From Solea solea (Eukaryota > Chordata > Actinopteri > Pleuronectiformes > Soleidae): a DNA stretch of 64,000 nucleotides. Of this stretch, positions 1 to 14,686 are shown one piece after another. The first letter of the stretch is position 1. Each line of letters opens with the position of its first letter. Under the pieces are notes generated by a model. The model did no database searches. It was not told the DNA's origin and saw only the letters and a program-made list of their open reading frames with translations. Where the stretch lies: contig NC_081142.1 of NCBI RefSeq assembly GCF_958295425.1, forward strand, positions 24,898,469 to 24,962,468. The letters run 5' to 3'. Both the position numbers and the translations under genes were made by a program.

Positions 1-290
1 TGTTTTTTTATATTTATAGATTCATTTTTGTGAACTATATATATCAAAACAAAATGGTGTGCAATATCACCCTGACTATTATGAATTTGCAATATCATGA
101 TGGATTATCGAGATAGAATTTTAATTTCAAATCACTGAACAGTTCATTTTTCCCAAACTGTTTTTCACTTGCCCAAGGCCCAGCAGTGGGGTGCAGCACT
201 CACTTCAGCAGCACCGCTGAGACAAAAGAAACCATGTGCTAATCCGTGTTAACATTGTGACGAGATGGTGGCTACAAAGAAATCAACATA
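1..290. other. AT-rich non-coding DNA, nothing recognised
   Basis: I see no credible open reading frame, RNA gene or repeat signature in this stretch. Confidence 0.5.
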
Positions 291-415
291 TGCTTTGATG
301 AACTGGCGACCTGTCCAGGGTGTGGCTCCGCCTTTCACCACACTGTCAGCTGGGATTGGCTCCAGCTCCCCTGCAACCCTCATATGGAGGATAAAGCGGT
401 AGACAGCGAATGACT
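291..415 (+). repeat. Dispersed fish repeat fragment (ctggcgacctgtccagggtg family)
   Basis: The block runs from 'actggcgacctgtccagggt' through 'agctgggattggctccagc' to 'aggataaagcggtag'. This is a very common dispersed repeat in teleost genomes. Diverged copies in either orientation recur in this window near 3.3, 6.05, 21.3, 33.75, 42.26, 47.46 and 53.4 kb. I recognise the family by text; I cannot assign a transposon class. Confidence 0.7.
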
Positions 416-420
416 GAATT

Positions 421-2815
<2,395 letters not shown>

Positions 2816-2819
2816 TAGG

Positions 2820-3070
2820 GCTGTGCACTATATATCGTCATAGATTTAGGTATCTATATGGTTAAGGTATCTGTGAGGACTTTTACTGGTTTTAAAGGCT
2901 GTTTCATTGATGATCACCATATTTATTATGTGGAATAAATTAGTCAAATACACTATGGTCAAACGATATTGGACTTTTTGCCCTTATCCGATATGCCGAT
3001 ATATCGAGAGTGCTTGGGCCGATAACTGATACCGATAAACATACGTATGCAGACATAATTTAGTCTCTTA
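2820..3070. repeat. Dispersed repeat with gatattggactttttgcc core
   Basis: Contains 'gatattggactttttgccc', 'ccgatatgccgatatatcg' and 'gataactgataccgataaac'. Related text appears near 23.68-23.90, 57.83-58.11, 60.65-60.79 and 61.37-61.64 kb, so this is an interspersed family. Class unknown. Confidence 0.6.
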
Positions 3071-3122
3071 TAGTGAAATTAAAGATCCTGTAAAGCAAAT
3101 TGAGCATTTCTTGTCTTCACAC

Positions 3123-3124
<2 letters not shown>

Positions 3125-3170
<46 letters not shown>
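3125..3170. repeat. (GT)n microsatellite
   Basis: Pure GT dinucleotide tract of about 46 bp. Confidence 0.95.
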
Positions 3171-3173
<3 letters not shown>

Positions 3174-3289
3174 ACATATAAACAGTCGATCCAACCATGG
3201 ATTTCTGCTTTAGTCCTATCACGTGTCTGATCCATGTAAACGTGACTATTGAACTGATGATGTGTTTGAAGAACACACTGTATTTAAAT

Positions 3290-3500
3290 TCCATCCATCC
3301 ATTGCTTTATCCTCCACATGAGCGTTGCGGGGCTGCTGGTGCCAATCCAAGCTGACATAGAGCAAAAGGCATAAAGATACAAACAACCATTCATCTACAG
3401 TCAATTTAGAGTGTCCTGTTAATCTCTGCATGTTTTTGGACTGTGGGAGGAAACCCACGCACACATGGGAGAACATGTGGAAAGGCTCAGGATGCGAAGC
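3290..3500 (-). repeat. Dispersed fish repeat fragment (same family as 291-415)
   Basis: Reverse-oriented copy: 'catccattgctttatcctcc', 'caatttagagtgtcctgtta' and 'ggactgtgggaggaaaccca' are the family hallmarks. The microsatellite-like 'tccatccatcc' start is the usual terminus. Confidence 0.7.
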
Positions 3501-3950
3501 AGCAACCTTGCCACTGTGTGGACCTGTATTTCCATCCCAAAAAAAAGAATAATAGACACAAGTCACAGATGCAAAAAAGGAGGAAAATGAGACATGTAGT
3601 GGACAATGAGGGGACGAGTGGACGACAGAGCAGCAGACGTGAAGCTTCTTTTTCTGCTTCCTGACATGCACGCACACGTACACACACCACAATCAGATCA
3701 TCTCATTTGCATCCATGTAAACAACTTGCAAATTCCAAAAGGAAGGAATATTTTCGAAATGAAGAAAAATGTAAACATAGCTAATGTCAAACTGCTGCAC
3801 TGTTGTCATCAAGTCTTTGCCAGGTCTGGTTGTTTTCCACTGTGATTCATAGAAGAATGAAAAAAAACAGCCCAAGTAACCTGAAAGTTTATATCATCAA
3901 AGCAAAGCTGTGTTAAAGGAATATGAAGCAGTTACAGTCACTGCAGTGCT

Positions 3951-3993
<43 letters not shown>
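3951..3993. repeat. (CAG)n trinucleotide repeat
   Basis: About 14 pure CAG units with no supported coding frame around them, so a non-coding triplet microsatellite. On the minus strand it reads as poly-Cys or poly-Leu pseudo-frames. Confidence 0.95.
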
Positions 3994-3996
<3 letters not shown>

Positions 3997-4900
3997 GTAT
4001 GTATGAAGCATTCACAGAGTGATTCAACCTGTCTGAGCAAGACACTGAGAAAACACTCTAGATAATAAATAAATAAATAGCTGTCACAATATAGATCTAT
4101 GTAACACAAATGTCAACTGAAACATATCACTGACACAAAAACTGACCAAAAACTGCAAAAAAAACAGGAAGTAATGCTGTTGTCCAGATGTTGTCCAGTG
4201 AGGGAAGTAAAACCCGGTTTTCATAATCCTCCAAAACACACACAGCACTCCCTATGGTTTGTTTAAAAAAAAAAAGTATTGGCCCTCACAAAGATACACA
4301 AATAAGAACACAGACACACACACTTCCCCCCTGGACCCGTGCTCCTGCTGCATTAAATTTGGGTCGTCATTTATCTTTCATCACTTCCTGTGGAGAGCTG
4401 TGTCGCACTTTAATGCAGCATGCAAAAGCCACAATCCATCACACGTGTCACACCACAGAGCTGAAACCATGCAAGCTCCACAGCTGAGCTCCACGCTCAG
4501 GTTCTCACTGTCCCTCTGTGGACAAACAGACGGACGGACAGATGCGCTCGTCAGCAGAGCTGTTCAGTCTCGTAATGCCACTGCACCACAGGCCCACACA
4601 GCGAGAACACAGCCGCAGCCAATCATGTGCATTGTTTTTTGTGGCAGCATTCAAGGCCTGACGATCCAATAACATGAGCTTAAAAACCCTCTTGGCTCCA
4701 GAGGGTGTTGGACTGGTGATTTAATGAGCTGATGACAACACAAGAGCAGCAATCACCACCAACATGGGCTTGCAAGTGAAGTTTAATGCAGTGGATGCAA
4801 ATAGATACATGGTTTAACTGTTATCTTTGTTTTTGGTATTACAAGTGAGGAAACACGTTGGTTAGTCCGTGCACAAATATACTGTGTGTGGCTCGTCTAG
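3994..4900. other. Non-coding DNA, nothing recognised
   Basis: No exon-like frame. It contains a short CACA tract near 4310 and an A-run near 4265. Confidence 0.45.
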
Positions 4901-4904
4901 TTTA

Positions 4905-5090
4905 GTCTAGGATCATTGCTTTCAAGATTTGTTTACTTGTCACACGAGATTGTACAAGGTACATTTCAGTGAAATTAAAATTGCGGCACACCGCTATTTT
5001 GCTAAAACAAGATAAAAACGTAGCAATAAAGGTCAATAAAATTAAAAGTGAAGTAGATTAAAAAAATAAAGAAAACTGTACCCAAGAATA
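4905..5090. repeat. Dispersed fish repeat fragment (acaaggtacatttcagtgaaat type)
   Basis: 'gtttacttgtcacacgagat', 'tacaaggtacatttcagtga' and the following A-rich tail match a common teleost dispersed repeat. A related fragment lies at about 21160-21210. Class not assigned. Confidence 0.45.
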
Positions 5091-6020
5091 CAGTACAGAT
5101 AACTAATTCCATTATTCAATTCCCATTTCAATTGTCTACATGAATGATATAATGTCCATCATTTGTTTGCAATGTAACACACTAAGGTCTTAATTGTCAA
5201 ATTTAAATCATTTATTAACAATATGAATGTAACAATAACCAGTAAATGCCTGAATCCAGGATTTTCCACCACCGAATAACGTTGCATGTCTGCTGCTGCA
5301 AAACACAGCTACGGCGCTAGTTATTGCTTTAGCGCAAGATCTGTACGTTGTGGAACGTCAATTATTGTCTATATTAGTTATTTAAAAAAGAATTGACTAT
5401 TGATTTGTAACCTGATCAACTGTCAGTTATGTGTGTCTCTCTTAAGGCCCTGGTATACTTCCGCTCACATGCCGCGGTGCGTGGAAGTAAACCAGTGCCT
5501 TTAGGGGGGAACAGTCTGCCTCAAGTTGCCAAACAAGCCAACAGAATTCAGCCTGTTACATCAGAAGAATAATGCTGCGTTAGAGCTCAGTGCTGCGTTA
5601 CGAGCCCATGTAAATATATGGCTGTTAATCTGAGCCCATGCATGTGCTGATGTTGTGTTCCAGCTGTGCTTAAACCGGAACACAGCGTTCAGATGGGGAG
5701 GGAATTATGACAGGAGTGAGAGGTGAGTTAGGACAAACTCTGGCTGTCATCAGCTGTGGTTCATGTCTACATGCAATGCACCATAATAGAGCTCTAGACA
5801 TCACATGACTCACAGCCATCATGGCAGCCTAAGATGGTGCAAAAATGAACAGGACTTTAAATCCATGAAGTTTGACCAATATCACAAAACTTGACAAACT
5901 GAATATATCTGATTCTGGAGGAGACATCATTCCAGACCTGCAGTCTTCTTATATTTCCTGATTCCTGAACTTCCCTTCATCTTACTCCAGAGAGTCACTG
6001 AAAGTTTATAAGATTCATTC
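5091..6020. other. Non-coding DNA, nothing recognised
   Basis: No exon, RNA gene or clear repeat. The phrase 'ctctagacatcacatgactc' at about 5795 recurs in diverged form near 10370, which hints at another low-copy repeat. Confidence 0.4.
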
Positions 6021-6021
6021 A

Positions 6022-6312
6022 TCATCTACCACTTCATCTACAGCATGAGGGTCGGGGTCTGGTGTAGCCGATCCCAGCTGACATGGGCTGAAAGGCGGGG
6101 TCACACCCTGGACAGGTCACCAGTGCATCATGGGGCCAAGACAGAGACAAACAACCACTCAGTCTCACATTTACACCTACTGACAATTTAGTGTCCAATT
6201 CACTGGAGAACATGGAGAAAACCCACGGGCTCACAGAGAGGACATGCAATTTCCATACAGAGAGACCCTCGATCACAAACTGGGGTATTTCTTGCCACAA
6301 GGCAACACTGCT
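6022..6312 (-). repeat. Dispersed fish repeat fragment (family of 291-415)
   Basis: 'gccgatcccagctgacatgg', 'ccctggacaggtcaccagtg' and 'gacatgcaatttccatacag' are hallmarks of the family, in reverse orientation. Confidence 0.7.
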
Positions 6313-6639
6313 AGTGCTAACAGTGGAGGGAAACAAATGGAGGCAAGCTGGCCGTATGTTGTTGTTTAGTATTTACAGTATGTCTATAGAGGTGGACAGT
6401 GTTGTTGCCTGCCAGAGAGCCTTGGTTTCATGACATCAGCTACTGGAGCTCTATACACAACATTCAGATCAACAAATACTATTACATAGAGTATTAATAT
6501 GAAGTCATTTATGTAACTTGATAGTATATCCACATTCCATTGTCCTGGTGAGATTATGATCTAGGCTAAGGAACAGCGTTTCAGGGTTAATCAGTAACAG
6601 CACACCGTTTGTTTGTTTTTTGGCAGTGTGAATTGTATA

Positions 6640-6790
6640 TTGCAGAAAAGCCCCTTTTAGCCCCACTAGCATAGAACCTGGGACCAGGTACTGTTTTAGT
6701 ACCTGCTCTGACGAGGTTCCAAGCGAGATGAGCTGATATTATGTATTATGTATGCGTGACGTCGCCAGACTGCCGTCACTGGAAGAGGCA
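6640..6790. repeat. Fragment of the ggtaccaggtact MITE family
   Basis: 'tgggaccaggtactgtttta' and 'gtacctgctctgacgaggtt' match the right part of the complete-looking element at 14687-15089. Only a fragment is seen here. Confidence 0.5.
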
Positions 6791-6984
6791 TGAGCCCAAA
6801 GTTTGACACAAAAGTCAAGCCGAACAATGCTGAACTGTAGATCAGTTAAAAAGACTTAATCCTAAATATGTCGGTTGAAACGGAATGTTACACGGTTCAT
6901 AATAAAAACATATTCACAACGCTAAATGAATCTATAAATAAAATAAATAAATAAAAAACATACAGAAAGATTTATCACTTAATA

Positions 6985-7120
6985 TTAAGTGGCAGATGAT
7001 TAATCTGTAGATTATTTTCTCCAATAACTGATTAGTGGTTTGGTCCATAAAATGTCAGAAAGATGCCAATCTATTTTAGCTAAACCTCAAAATAAGTCGA
7101 AGTCCTAAAATCTTTTTTTT
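6985..7120. repeat. Dispersed repeat, gattaat / ataatc family
   Basis: 'agatgattaatctgtagatt', 'tccaataactgattagtggt' and the 'gtccataaaatgtcagaaa' run resemble the copies at 7880-8195, 18180-18460 and 18715-18945. Confidence 0.5.
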
Positions 7121-7410
7121 TGGTCTACAAACCACAGACATTCTGTTGTTATAGACGAGCAATGAGAACAAAACAATATTCACATTTAAAAAGATGAAAA
7201 AAATTATCAACAGACAAAATAAGCTAATAGGTGGAAGAAAATGCAAAAAGTACAAAAAGCTTTTGAATATACTTTCTAACTGCAGATTCCTGCATCCTCT
7301 TCATTCACAAGCTGTAGACCCAACACTGATGTAATGATGTCACAGTTTTGGATTTAGTAGCTACGTAAGTAATTACAGTACATAGCAGGAATGAATTAAC
7401 TGGTGAGATC

Positions 7411-7526
7411 AGTGGTTCAAGTCAAGTCCCTGGCTGCTTGTCCCACCCGTCTCTATCACTATGAATGCAGTGGTTCAAGTCAAGTCCCTGGCCGCTTGTC
7501 CCACCCGTCTCTATCACTATGAATGT
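7411..7526. repeat. 58-bp tandem duplication (two copies)
   Basis: Two adjacent 58-bp units, 7411-7468 and 7469-7526, each beginning 'agtggttcaagtcaagtccc'. I see only one or two differences between them, such as ggctgc versus ggccgc. A local duplication with no coding consequence that I can see. Confidence 0.9.
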
Positions 7527-7879
7527 AGTGAAAAGCAATGCCCTGATTTATATTTCTGTTTGGATAAAAACATCCCGCACAGATGTCAGAAGTACTTGAA
7601 AGACAATCATTTCTTACATGTATACTATATACAGTATTATGGTCCTGCTTGCAGATTTTATTTCCTCCATCAGCTCAAAGGACATTGATTGGTTTGCTGG
7701 TGACGCCTGAAGCACAGCCAGCGCACAGAGCTGAGTGAGTGATGTCTCTATGATCTCTAACTATGGCTTTTAATTCTGCTCAAAAGTTTTATGTGCGTTT
7801 TTTTTGTTGTTTTTTTAACCGAACCAAAAACCGTGATATGAACCGAACCGTGGATTTTGTGAACCGTTCCACCCCTACT

Positions 7880-8195
7880 ATTTTGATAATTGATTAATTG
7901 GTTTGAAGCTTTTTTCATTATTAAAACAAGATTTCCGATTGTTTTAGCTTCTTAAATATAATTATGTTCTGGTTTCTTTGCTCCATATAACAAAGAAATC
8001 ATTAAAAACTGAATAATTCTGGTGGTGGACAAAAAAAGACATTGGAGAACATCATCATTTCCAGGTTTGACAAACACTCATCAATACTTTTAACGTTTTG
8101 TGATATTTTATGGATCAAACGATTACTTGATTAATCTAAAAAATAATCGACAGATTCAGCGATTATGAAAATAATCATTAGTTGCAGCTCTAATG
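7880..8195 (+). repeat. Dispersed repeat ending in attagttgcagctctaa
   Basis: Begins 'gataattgattaattggttt', contains 'tttgctccatataacaaaga' and ends 'tcattagttgcagctctaat'. This layout (ATTAAT-rich start, middle with a 'ctccata..acaaagaaatca' segment, end ..agttgcagc..) is repeated across the window. It looks like one short non-autonomous transposon family. Confidence 0.65.
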
Positions 8196-10870
8196 AACAC
8201 CAAAAGCAGCTTTACACTACCAATTTGTCATTCAGCCATTCACCTATTGACATGCGGCAGTGATGGGTTTACTAGAAGAGAAACAGGACTGAGAGGATAT
8301 TGTTTTTTTTCTATTATCAATAGAATCAGAGATACAATAATAATGTGTGTAATTTGTCTTCGTTCTTGGCCAGGAAGACAAGCATGTCAACAATGTCCTG
8401 CCATTAATAAGGATTAGTGTGTGTATCCTAACACACTAATGCGCCTGATTGCTGGATCTTGCTCAATAATCCAGTCAATCTTCTCTTGTTTCAAGCCCCG
8501 AAATCAAATATAAATGTTTGGCTGTTATAAAATCAGCACTACTGTTTGTAGAAATATTTTAAAACAAATGCTACAAGATGTGCGGGTGCTGAATACGGCC
8601 GCTTCTGGTCACTTCAAAATGTTGGTTATTTAATCAATTCAACCACGAATGGAACTACTTTCTTAATAAACCTAAAAAAAATCTACACGATAAACTATAG
8701 AAAAGTGGTCAAAATGTCCAGTTCAAACATTTTCCTCCAAACCGCACCCATCTCACCTGGTAAGGTAAGCGGCACCTGTCCTCCGCAACAGTTATAATCC
8801 AATTATATAAATAATCTGGATGATAATGGAAGCCAAAATACTGCCAAATTGGCAATCATCCAAACAAAACAAAGTCTTCCATGTCTCTACGTGATGCATG
8901 AAGCGCTCCAGTTCACTATGGGTTTTCTTTTGAAATCAAATTCTGAAAATGCATACCAGCTGATACGTGATAACATCTAACATATCTAATATCAACCCAA
9001 GCCAAGCTGTGAAGCAATAAAAGAAGGAGTAAGTTCAATAAGGAGGACGAAAGAGACTCCACTGCTGGCTTAGCACAAGGTCACGTATACCATCCCAAAC
9101 ACACAGTGTGTGCAGGAAGGTTTGGTAACAGCAAAAGAGGAAGAGAAACAAACTGATCAACACATGCATGCGAGTGTGTAACAATACCCACGAGGAAAGA
9201 AGCTGGAGGGAAACAAAATCAACTGCTAAGTCAGATAGTTCAGGGTTTTTGAAGCATGGTTGTATGAGTTACTGACAGAGTCAAAACTGACTCAGTTCTG
9301 CACATCAAGATAAGACACAGAGGCTCGCTCTCGGTGAAAACACGGCTGCCAGTGATAAACACATTTCTAACAAAGACTTGCCTGTTGAAACCTGCAATAT
9401 CTCTGTGGACTTTGGTGCAGGGGAGTGAGTTCAAAACAGGCCGTCCCATAGTGAGATAAGAGGTGAACATTCTTCTTAACTAAGCTATAGCACTTATTAA
9501 GTGACACATCTGTTTTTCCTTGTGTCCCAGCTGGTAGCCATGATTTTACTGCGAGCAAGCTTCTGCATCTTCACCTGGTTCTTACTATGTGTCAGTACCT
9601 CATGCAGCCACACTTAAAAACTGAACTATCGCTTTAACTGCTGACACGCTCAGTCAAAGGGAAAGGACATACAGACAAAACTGAACAAAAATCTGGGAGG
9701 GAAAGAAATAACAAAGGGGGAAAAACTAACGATGACACAGCAGGTTTTATCCTGCATGTCTCCTCTTCCAGGGTGAGATGACACAGTCCCACCGGGGGAC
9801 ACAGGGTAAGTAAAACACCACTGACAACAACATGGCTGATGGAATTCTTCATTAAAAAAGGAGGAGGGTTGGAATCAGCCCCAGTGTTTGAGGCAGAATG
9901 AGGAGCATAAATGTTAGAGCAGGGAGGCTGAACAGTGGGTAACATTTAGAAAATGTCACACATTCCTCTTCATCCTCATGATCCTCCCTCTTCTGTCTGC
10001 ACTCAACAAATTATGTTAACGTAAATAAAGGCAAAGGTTGGATTTTTCCCTTGCTCTCCTCAAAGCAGTATGTATTAGGCATCTGTTTCTTTATGTAAAT
10101 ATGAGTTCTCAGCCTATAGAGCATGTTCACACTATTTTACTACAAGGAAGCCATTTTTGAATCAATGAAATAAATTTTTAAATAAATAAATGAGTTTCTA
10201 ATGAGTGAAATGAGCAGATTTACATGCAGTGAGGCAGTCATTGTGATATAACCTCCCTTTCATTCATTCATTATTAGTCTTTGGTTCAGAAAGCAGTTGG
10301 TGTTTACAATGAGAGAAATGGGCCTACTGCCCTCAGCACTTCCTGTAGTGTAGTGTGGTGTGGTTATAGAGCTCCAGACGTCACATGACTCAGTTTGCTC
10401 ATAGCACTTCCTGACTAACTTCCGTAAGGCTCCAGGTTCTGCAGGGAAACAAATTTACACAATCTGACTCAACTCTACCGGCTAAGGACAACACTGTTGT
10501 CACTGGAAGGATAAATGTCACAGTAACTAGCGTGAACAAAGGGAAATGTTATGTAAATAACTGCTGTGTTAACATTACTCTTGGTAAATCATGGATTCAG
10601 ACTAGATTTACCAAGAGCTAGTCTTAATGATTTTGAGTTAACCACAAAATCATTGTTGTGGGTTTTCTTCTTCTACTCACTGTCTCTCTGGAACATGGGG
10701 ATCCGATACAATGTTCTCCTGTCTCGGACTGTTATGGTACATTCATCCACCATCTTCACTTCACTGATGAAAATATGAATAAAATAAATATACATTATAA
10801 AACCGAAGCTGCAGGCCACACAAAATCTGATCAAGGCCCAATCTGCCAGAATTTGGTTTGCTTAAAGTCA
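8196..10870. other. Non-coding DNA, nothing recognised
   Basis: No supported exon, RNA gene or transposon. It contains a small 10-bp inverted repeat at about 8415-8440 (attagtgtgt ... acacactaat). The open frames have no family signature or plausible splice context. Confidence 0.4.
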
Positions 10871-10875
10871 CGTTT

Positions 10876-11330
10876 GTCTTAGTCGGACTAGGATACCTGG
10901 ATAATGCCATTCATATATTCTGATTACTCCTGCATGTATATGCTTAGTCGGACTGGAGTCGGACTTGGCGGCCTGCGTATGCACCAAAATGTCCTTCTCT
11001 GTCTTTGACCAAGAAGTAGAAAGAGACGACATAAAAAATGGAATCCTATGACGGTGGTGTCTTTCTTCAGATAGCACAGCAAACACAAGAGCCATGCTCG
11101 ATTTAATTTGTATCACAATTAACATGTACAGCAGGAACAAAACATACAGAACCACAGCATGATCCATCTCACCTACAGAGTCAGAAGAACACGGCCAAAA
11201 ACATCTTCTCCTACGCATGTATACTCTGACTGGGCTAGTTGTCGGACTGCCTGTCTTAGTCAGACTAAGGCCTTCGCTCGATTAAACTCTGCATGTAAAT
11301 GTACTAAGGGGCTGTCCACACAGAAACGGA
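10876..11330. repeat. Possible MITE with inverted cttagtcggacta motifs
   Basis: 'cttagtcggactaggatacc' at the left, 'gcttagtcggactggagtcg' further in, and 'cttagtcagactaaggcctt' at the right. 'catgtatatg' and 'catgtaaatg' also occur near the two ends. The arrangement suggests a diverged element with inverted ends. Boundaries are approximate. Confidence 0.35.
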
Positions 11331-12090
11331 TTTATGTGAATATGCATACTTTTAGATATCACTAGAGCACGTCCTGTCTTTAGTGATTTCACACAAGGGG
11401 GTGAAAAAAGTATTGAACTACACTATTTTTACTTAATAAACAATACAGATCAGTGATTGTTATACACACAGTCAGCTGCACTGCACATCCACAGCACATT
11501 CTAATGAGTGAGTGAGGCAAAATTGTGTATTTCCTTCTCAGAAAGTATTTAGGTTTATGACAGACCGGCTCAGTTCATACTGTCTCCATTTCTGTTATTA
11601 TATCTGTAATGTACACAACGTACTCTCGGTTTTTGGTGTACAACTTACAGTGCTGACATATGTACTACAGCGCTTCGAGTCGTTTTGGGGGTTCCGCATG
11701 GACAGAGCTATTTCCTGAAACAATGTCACATTTATGGGGATCAGTGAAGAGACGAGTTGTCCTGCCAGAAGGTTTAACCTTTGTTGTGTGGCGTCAGCTG
11801 CCTGAGCTCTATAGCTAAATCCATTCATGAGAGCTCAACTTCAAACTTCCTTAGGTCAGTACTGCACTCGCTGCTGAGATGCACCTGTATCTGAACTTAG
11901 ATCTGACTCAAGAGATAAAGAGCAAACAAAAACAAAAATGTTGATGACATCAGTGAAGCCTTTCACATGTTTTAGCCATCATCTTCAGAAACTTATGCAA
12001 GACATCTGGGTTTTAGGTCTAATGATACCGGCGTCTCACGCTACTTAAAGGAACAACAAGTGCTTTCATGAAAACTCCAACCAACTGCTC
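11331..12090. other. Non-coding DNA, nothing recognised
   Basis: No exon-like frame or repeat that I can name. Confidence 0.4.
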
Positions 12091-12450
12091 CAAGGGAAGC
12101 CATCTTCATAATTCACTATGGCAAGCCATTACTTTTCCAAAAACAGTAATTCTCTCTACAGCGATGTAATACAAAGAAGCATGCCAATTATTCTGCATAC
12201 TGCCAGAATAATGGCTGCTGGATTAGCGCAGATAACCAAACTCTCTCTGTTTTCATTCTTAATTTAAACTGTCTGACAAACATCAGTGAGCCTAGAACTA
12301 ATTAAATGTTGTCACACGTGTCCATGTTGGTCCTGAAGTGATGGTGACCCAAAAGCCATTCAATTTCCTCAAGTAATAATGATTGTCATCATTAAAATGA
12401 CATCCTGATTTAAGTGTAATTAGTACACAATTTGACCAAGTATCTTTTTA
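12090..12450. promoter_or_regulatory. Candidate conserved non-coding element
   Basis: A non-repetitive, non-coding block dense in homeodomain-type and related short motifs: ccaattatt, ggattag, ttaattt, aactaattaaatg, gtaattag and several aataat. Blocks of this look are often conserved enhancers near developmental genes. This is inference from texture only; no conservation has been tested. Confidence 0.25.
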
Positions 12451-12850
12451 CTAAAATATGGTGTCTCAGAGGAAGATTTCTTTTCTTTTTTCTTTACTTC
12501 TGTTTTATCAGTGGTTGCATGTTAATGGCAGTTATGTCGTACTAAACTAAATGCCAGTCAGATCTCTAAGGATGGATGTTAATACCAGGTCTGAACAGGG
12601 CCAAACATTTAGCCCACCTTTTTTACGGATAGTATATTACACAGATTGTGAAGCCCACCACAGTTTATTAGTCCGGTCATTGTCTTGAAATGAACTAAAA
12701 ATAGCTTACCATGATACAAATTAGCCTCTAAATAGGCTATACATTAAGGTTTTAAAAAAATAGTAGATACTGTTTATGTTGCATTAAAATCATACTCTTA
12801 GAGCCGCCACCAATTATCCTCTCGCAGCATACATACACAAACATATCTAC

Positions 12851-12852
12851 AC

Positions 12853-12897
<45 letters not shown>

Positions 12898-12946
12898 CAC
12901 ATACATATATATATAAATAAACATATATATATAAATATATATATAT

Positions 12947-13016
<70 letters not shown>
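12851..13016. repeat. Compound (AT)n/(AC)n microsatellite
   Basis: Alternating AT and ACAC/ATAC runs over about 165 bp. On the minus strand they generate Tyr/Ile pseudo-frames. Confidence 0.95.
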
Positions 13017-13021
<5 letters not shown>

Positions 13022-13104
13022 TTACATATTATATTGCAATTATTACAGAGCAACCGAACAGGAAGACATTGAGCAAATACTTGGAGAAAAAAAGGGGAAG
13101 AAAT

Positions 13105-13505
13105 CTCTTGAGTCGCAATGTTATTCTCACCGGCCTCCCAAAAAATCCATTAGACAGCTGCAGCTGATTCAGAACACTGCTGCCCGTGTTCTCGCTAAGA
13201 CCAAAAAGGTGGAACACATAACTCCAGTTCTGACATCCTTACATTGGCTGCCAAAGAACTGATTTTAAAACATTGCTGTTAGTCTATAAATCACTGAATG
13301 GTTTAGGCCCTAAATACATTTCTGACCTGCTGGCTCACTATGAACCATCCAGGCCACTACGGTCACCTGTGTCCCCAGAACCAGGACAAAACATGGGGAA
13401 GCTGCACATATCTGGAACAAACTCCCAGAAGAGTGCAGGTCTGCAAAATCAATTCATTCTTTTAAATCTAGTTGGAAACCCTACCCGTTTGTCACTGCTT
13501 TAAAT
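13105..13505 (+). mobile_element. L2/CR1-like LINE reverse transcriptase 3' end, broken
   Basis: The plus strand encodes the C-terminal end of a non-LTR retrotransposon reverse transcriptase. Readable pieces are [10 protein letters not shown], then [15 protein letters not shown] and HITPVLTSLHWLP. After a frameshift near 13250 come FKTLLLVYKSLNGLGPKYIS and LLAHYEPSRPLRSPV. These are the hallmark C-terminal motifs of fish L2/CR1-superfamily LINEs. The copy is 5'-truncated and frameshifted, so it is inactive. No polymerase catalytic core is present. Confidence 0.85.
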
Positions 13506-14686
13506 AAAAACAAAATTAACAGAACCAGACTCAGAGTGTCCAAACATCTGCCTTAACCGGGTGGGGTAGGAGAGAGGAGAGGAAGGAGGGAGACAGGACG
13601 GGGGTTAGTGAAGGAGCTGACTATGTGGCTATAGCTCAAAAAACCTGAACGATCACCTCCAGCAGGCTCAGTCAGTACACACATCTGAGCAGGTTTTCCA
13701 GCTCGAGGAACTTTCTCTCTCCTAGATAAACAACTATTACAGACAAATACAATTTAATCTGTAGGAGACACTGTACGAGAGTCACCATACTAACTCTTGT
13801 GTCAGTGGTTTACATGACTCATCACTGTAGCTACGCCTCTATCCATCTAACACAGTAACACAATAACAGGTCAGAGCATGCGGCATGCTTGAACCAAATG
13901 AACTCACCAGCCTCCTCTTCACTGCACGCCTGTTTAAATCCCTGTGGATTAATGTGATATCCGAATTTGAATGCTTTAATCCCGGGTGTGTTTGAGTAAG
14001 TGGGTGTGGGTGTGTTTCAGAATCACACATGTCAGATATATTTGGCAATGAACCCAGTTTTGTTGTCATTGAAATCTGAATAATTCAAAAGAAAACTGGG
14101 TTAATGTCAAATATTGTTATTATTTGTTTCTTCAGGATTAACTTTTGCACCATTTTCCAGTTTTGCAGCCGAGAGTCTCCACACAAGCTAACTAAAATTA
14201 AACGAGAGCATGCACGTCTTGTTCCCATGAGGTTACGTCGCAGTGTGTTGAAATCATATCCTCAGTTGCACATTTGATCAATGTGTCACAAACAAGCCAT
14301 GAACTAGAATGAACATTTACAAGTCATCGCTGGTCAAATCCAAGCTGCAAGTGCAAGTGACAGGTCACTGTGACAGTTGCCGGTGCATTTCAGCTCCATA
14401 GTAACGTTGATGCATTTGTTTATAGTGTGTTTGGTTGTAAAGCACTCGATGACAGTTTCAACACTCGGCCGTGGCGTTTATGAAACATCACAACAGTAAC
14501 GAGGCAACCACAGAAGACGGCAGCAATAGTCACAGTCTCTCATGATGGAACACGACCTCACCTTATATTCAGACTGGTTCAGACAGAAACAATGGCAACT
14601 GCACCAGAGGATGCCACGTTGCCCGGCCCAAATGGGCTTACAGACCAGCAACAACACAGAGTAGAATATAAATCACAGACAACAAT
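13506..14686. other. Non-coding DNA, nothing recognised
   Basis: It includes a purine-rich stretch at about 13560-13620 but no exon or RNA gene. Confidence 0.4.

Noticed and set aside
8415..8440. Short inverted repeat attagtgtgt/acacactaat as a possible hairpin RNA
   Set aside because: The stem is only 10 bp and too short for a microRNA precursor.
12752..13053. Three overlapping minus-strand frames rich in Tyr and Ile
   Set aside because: Pure product of the AT/AC microsatellite.
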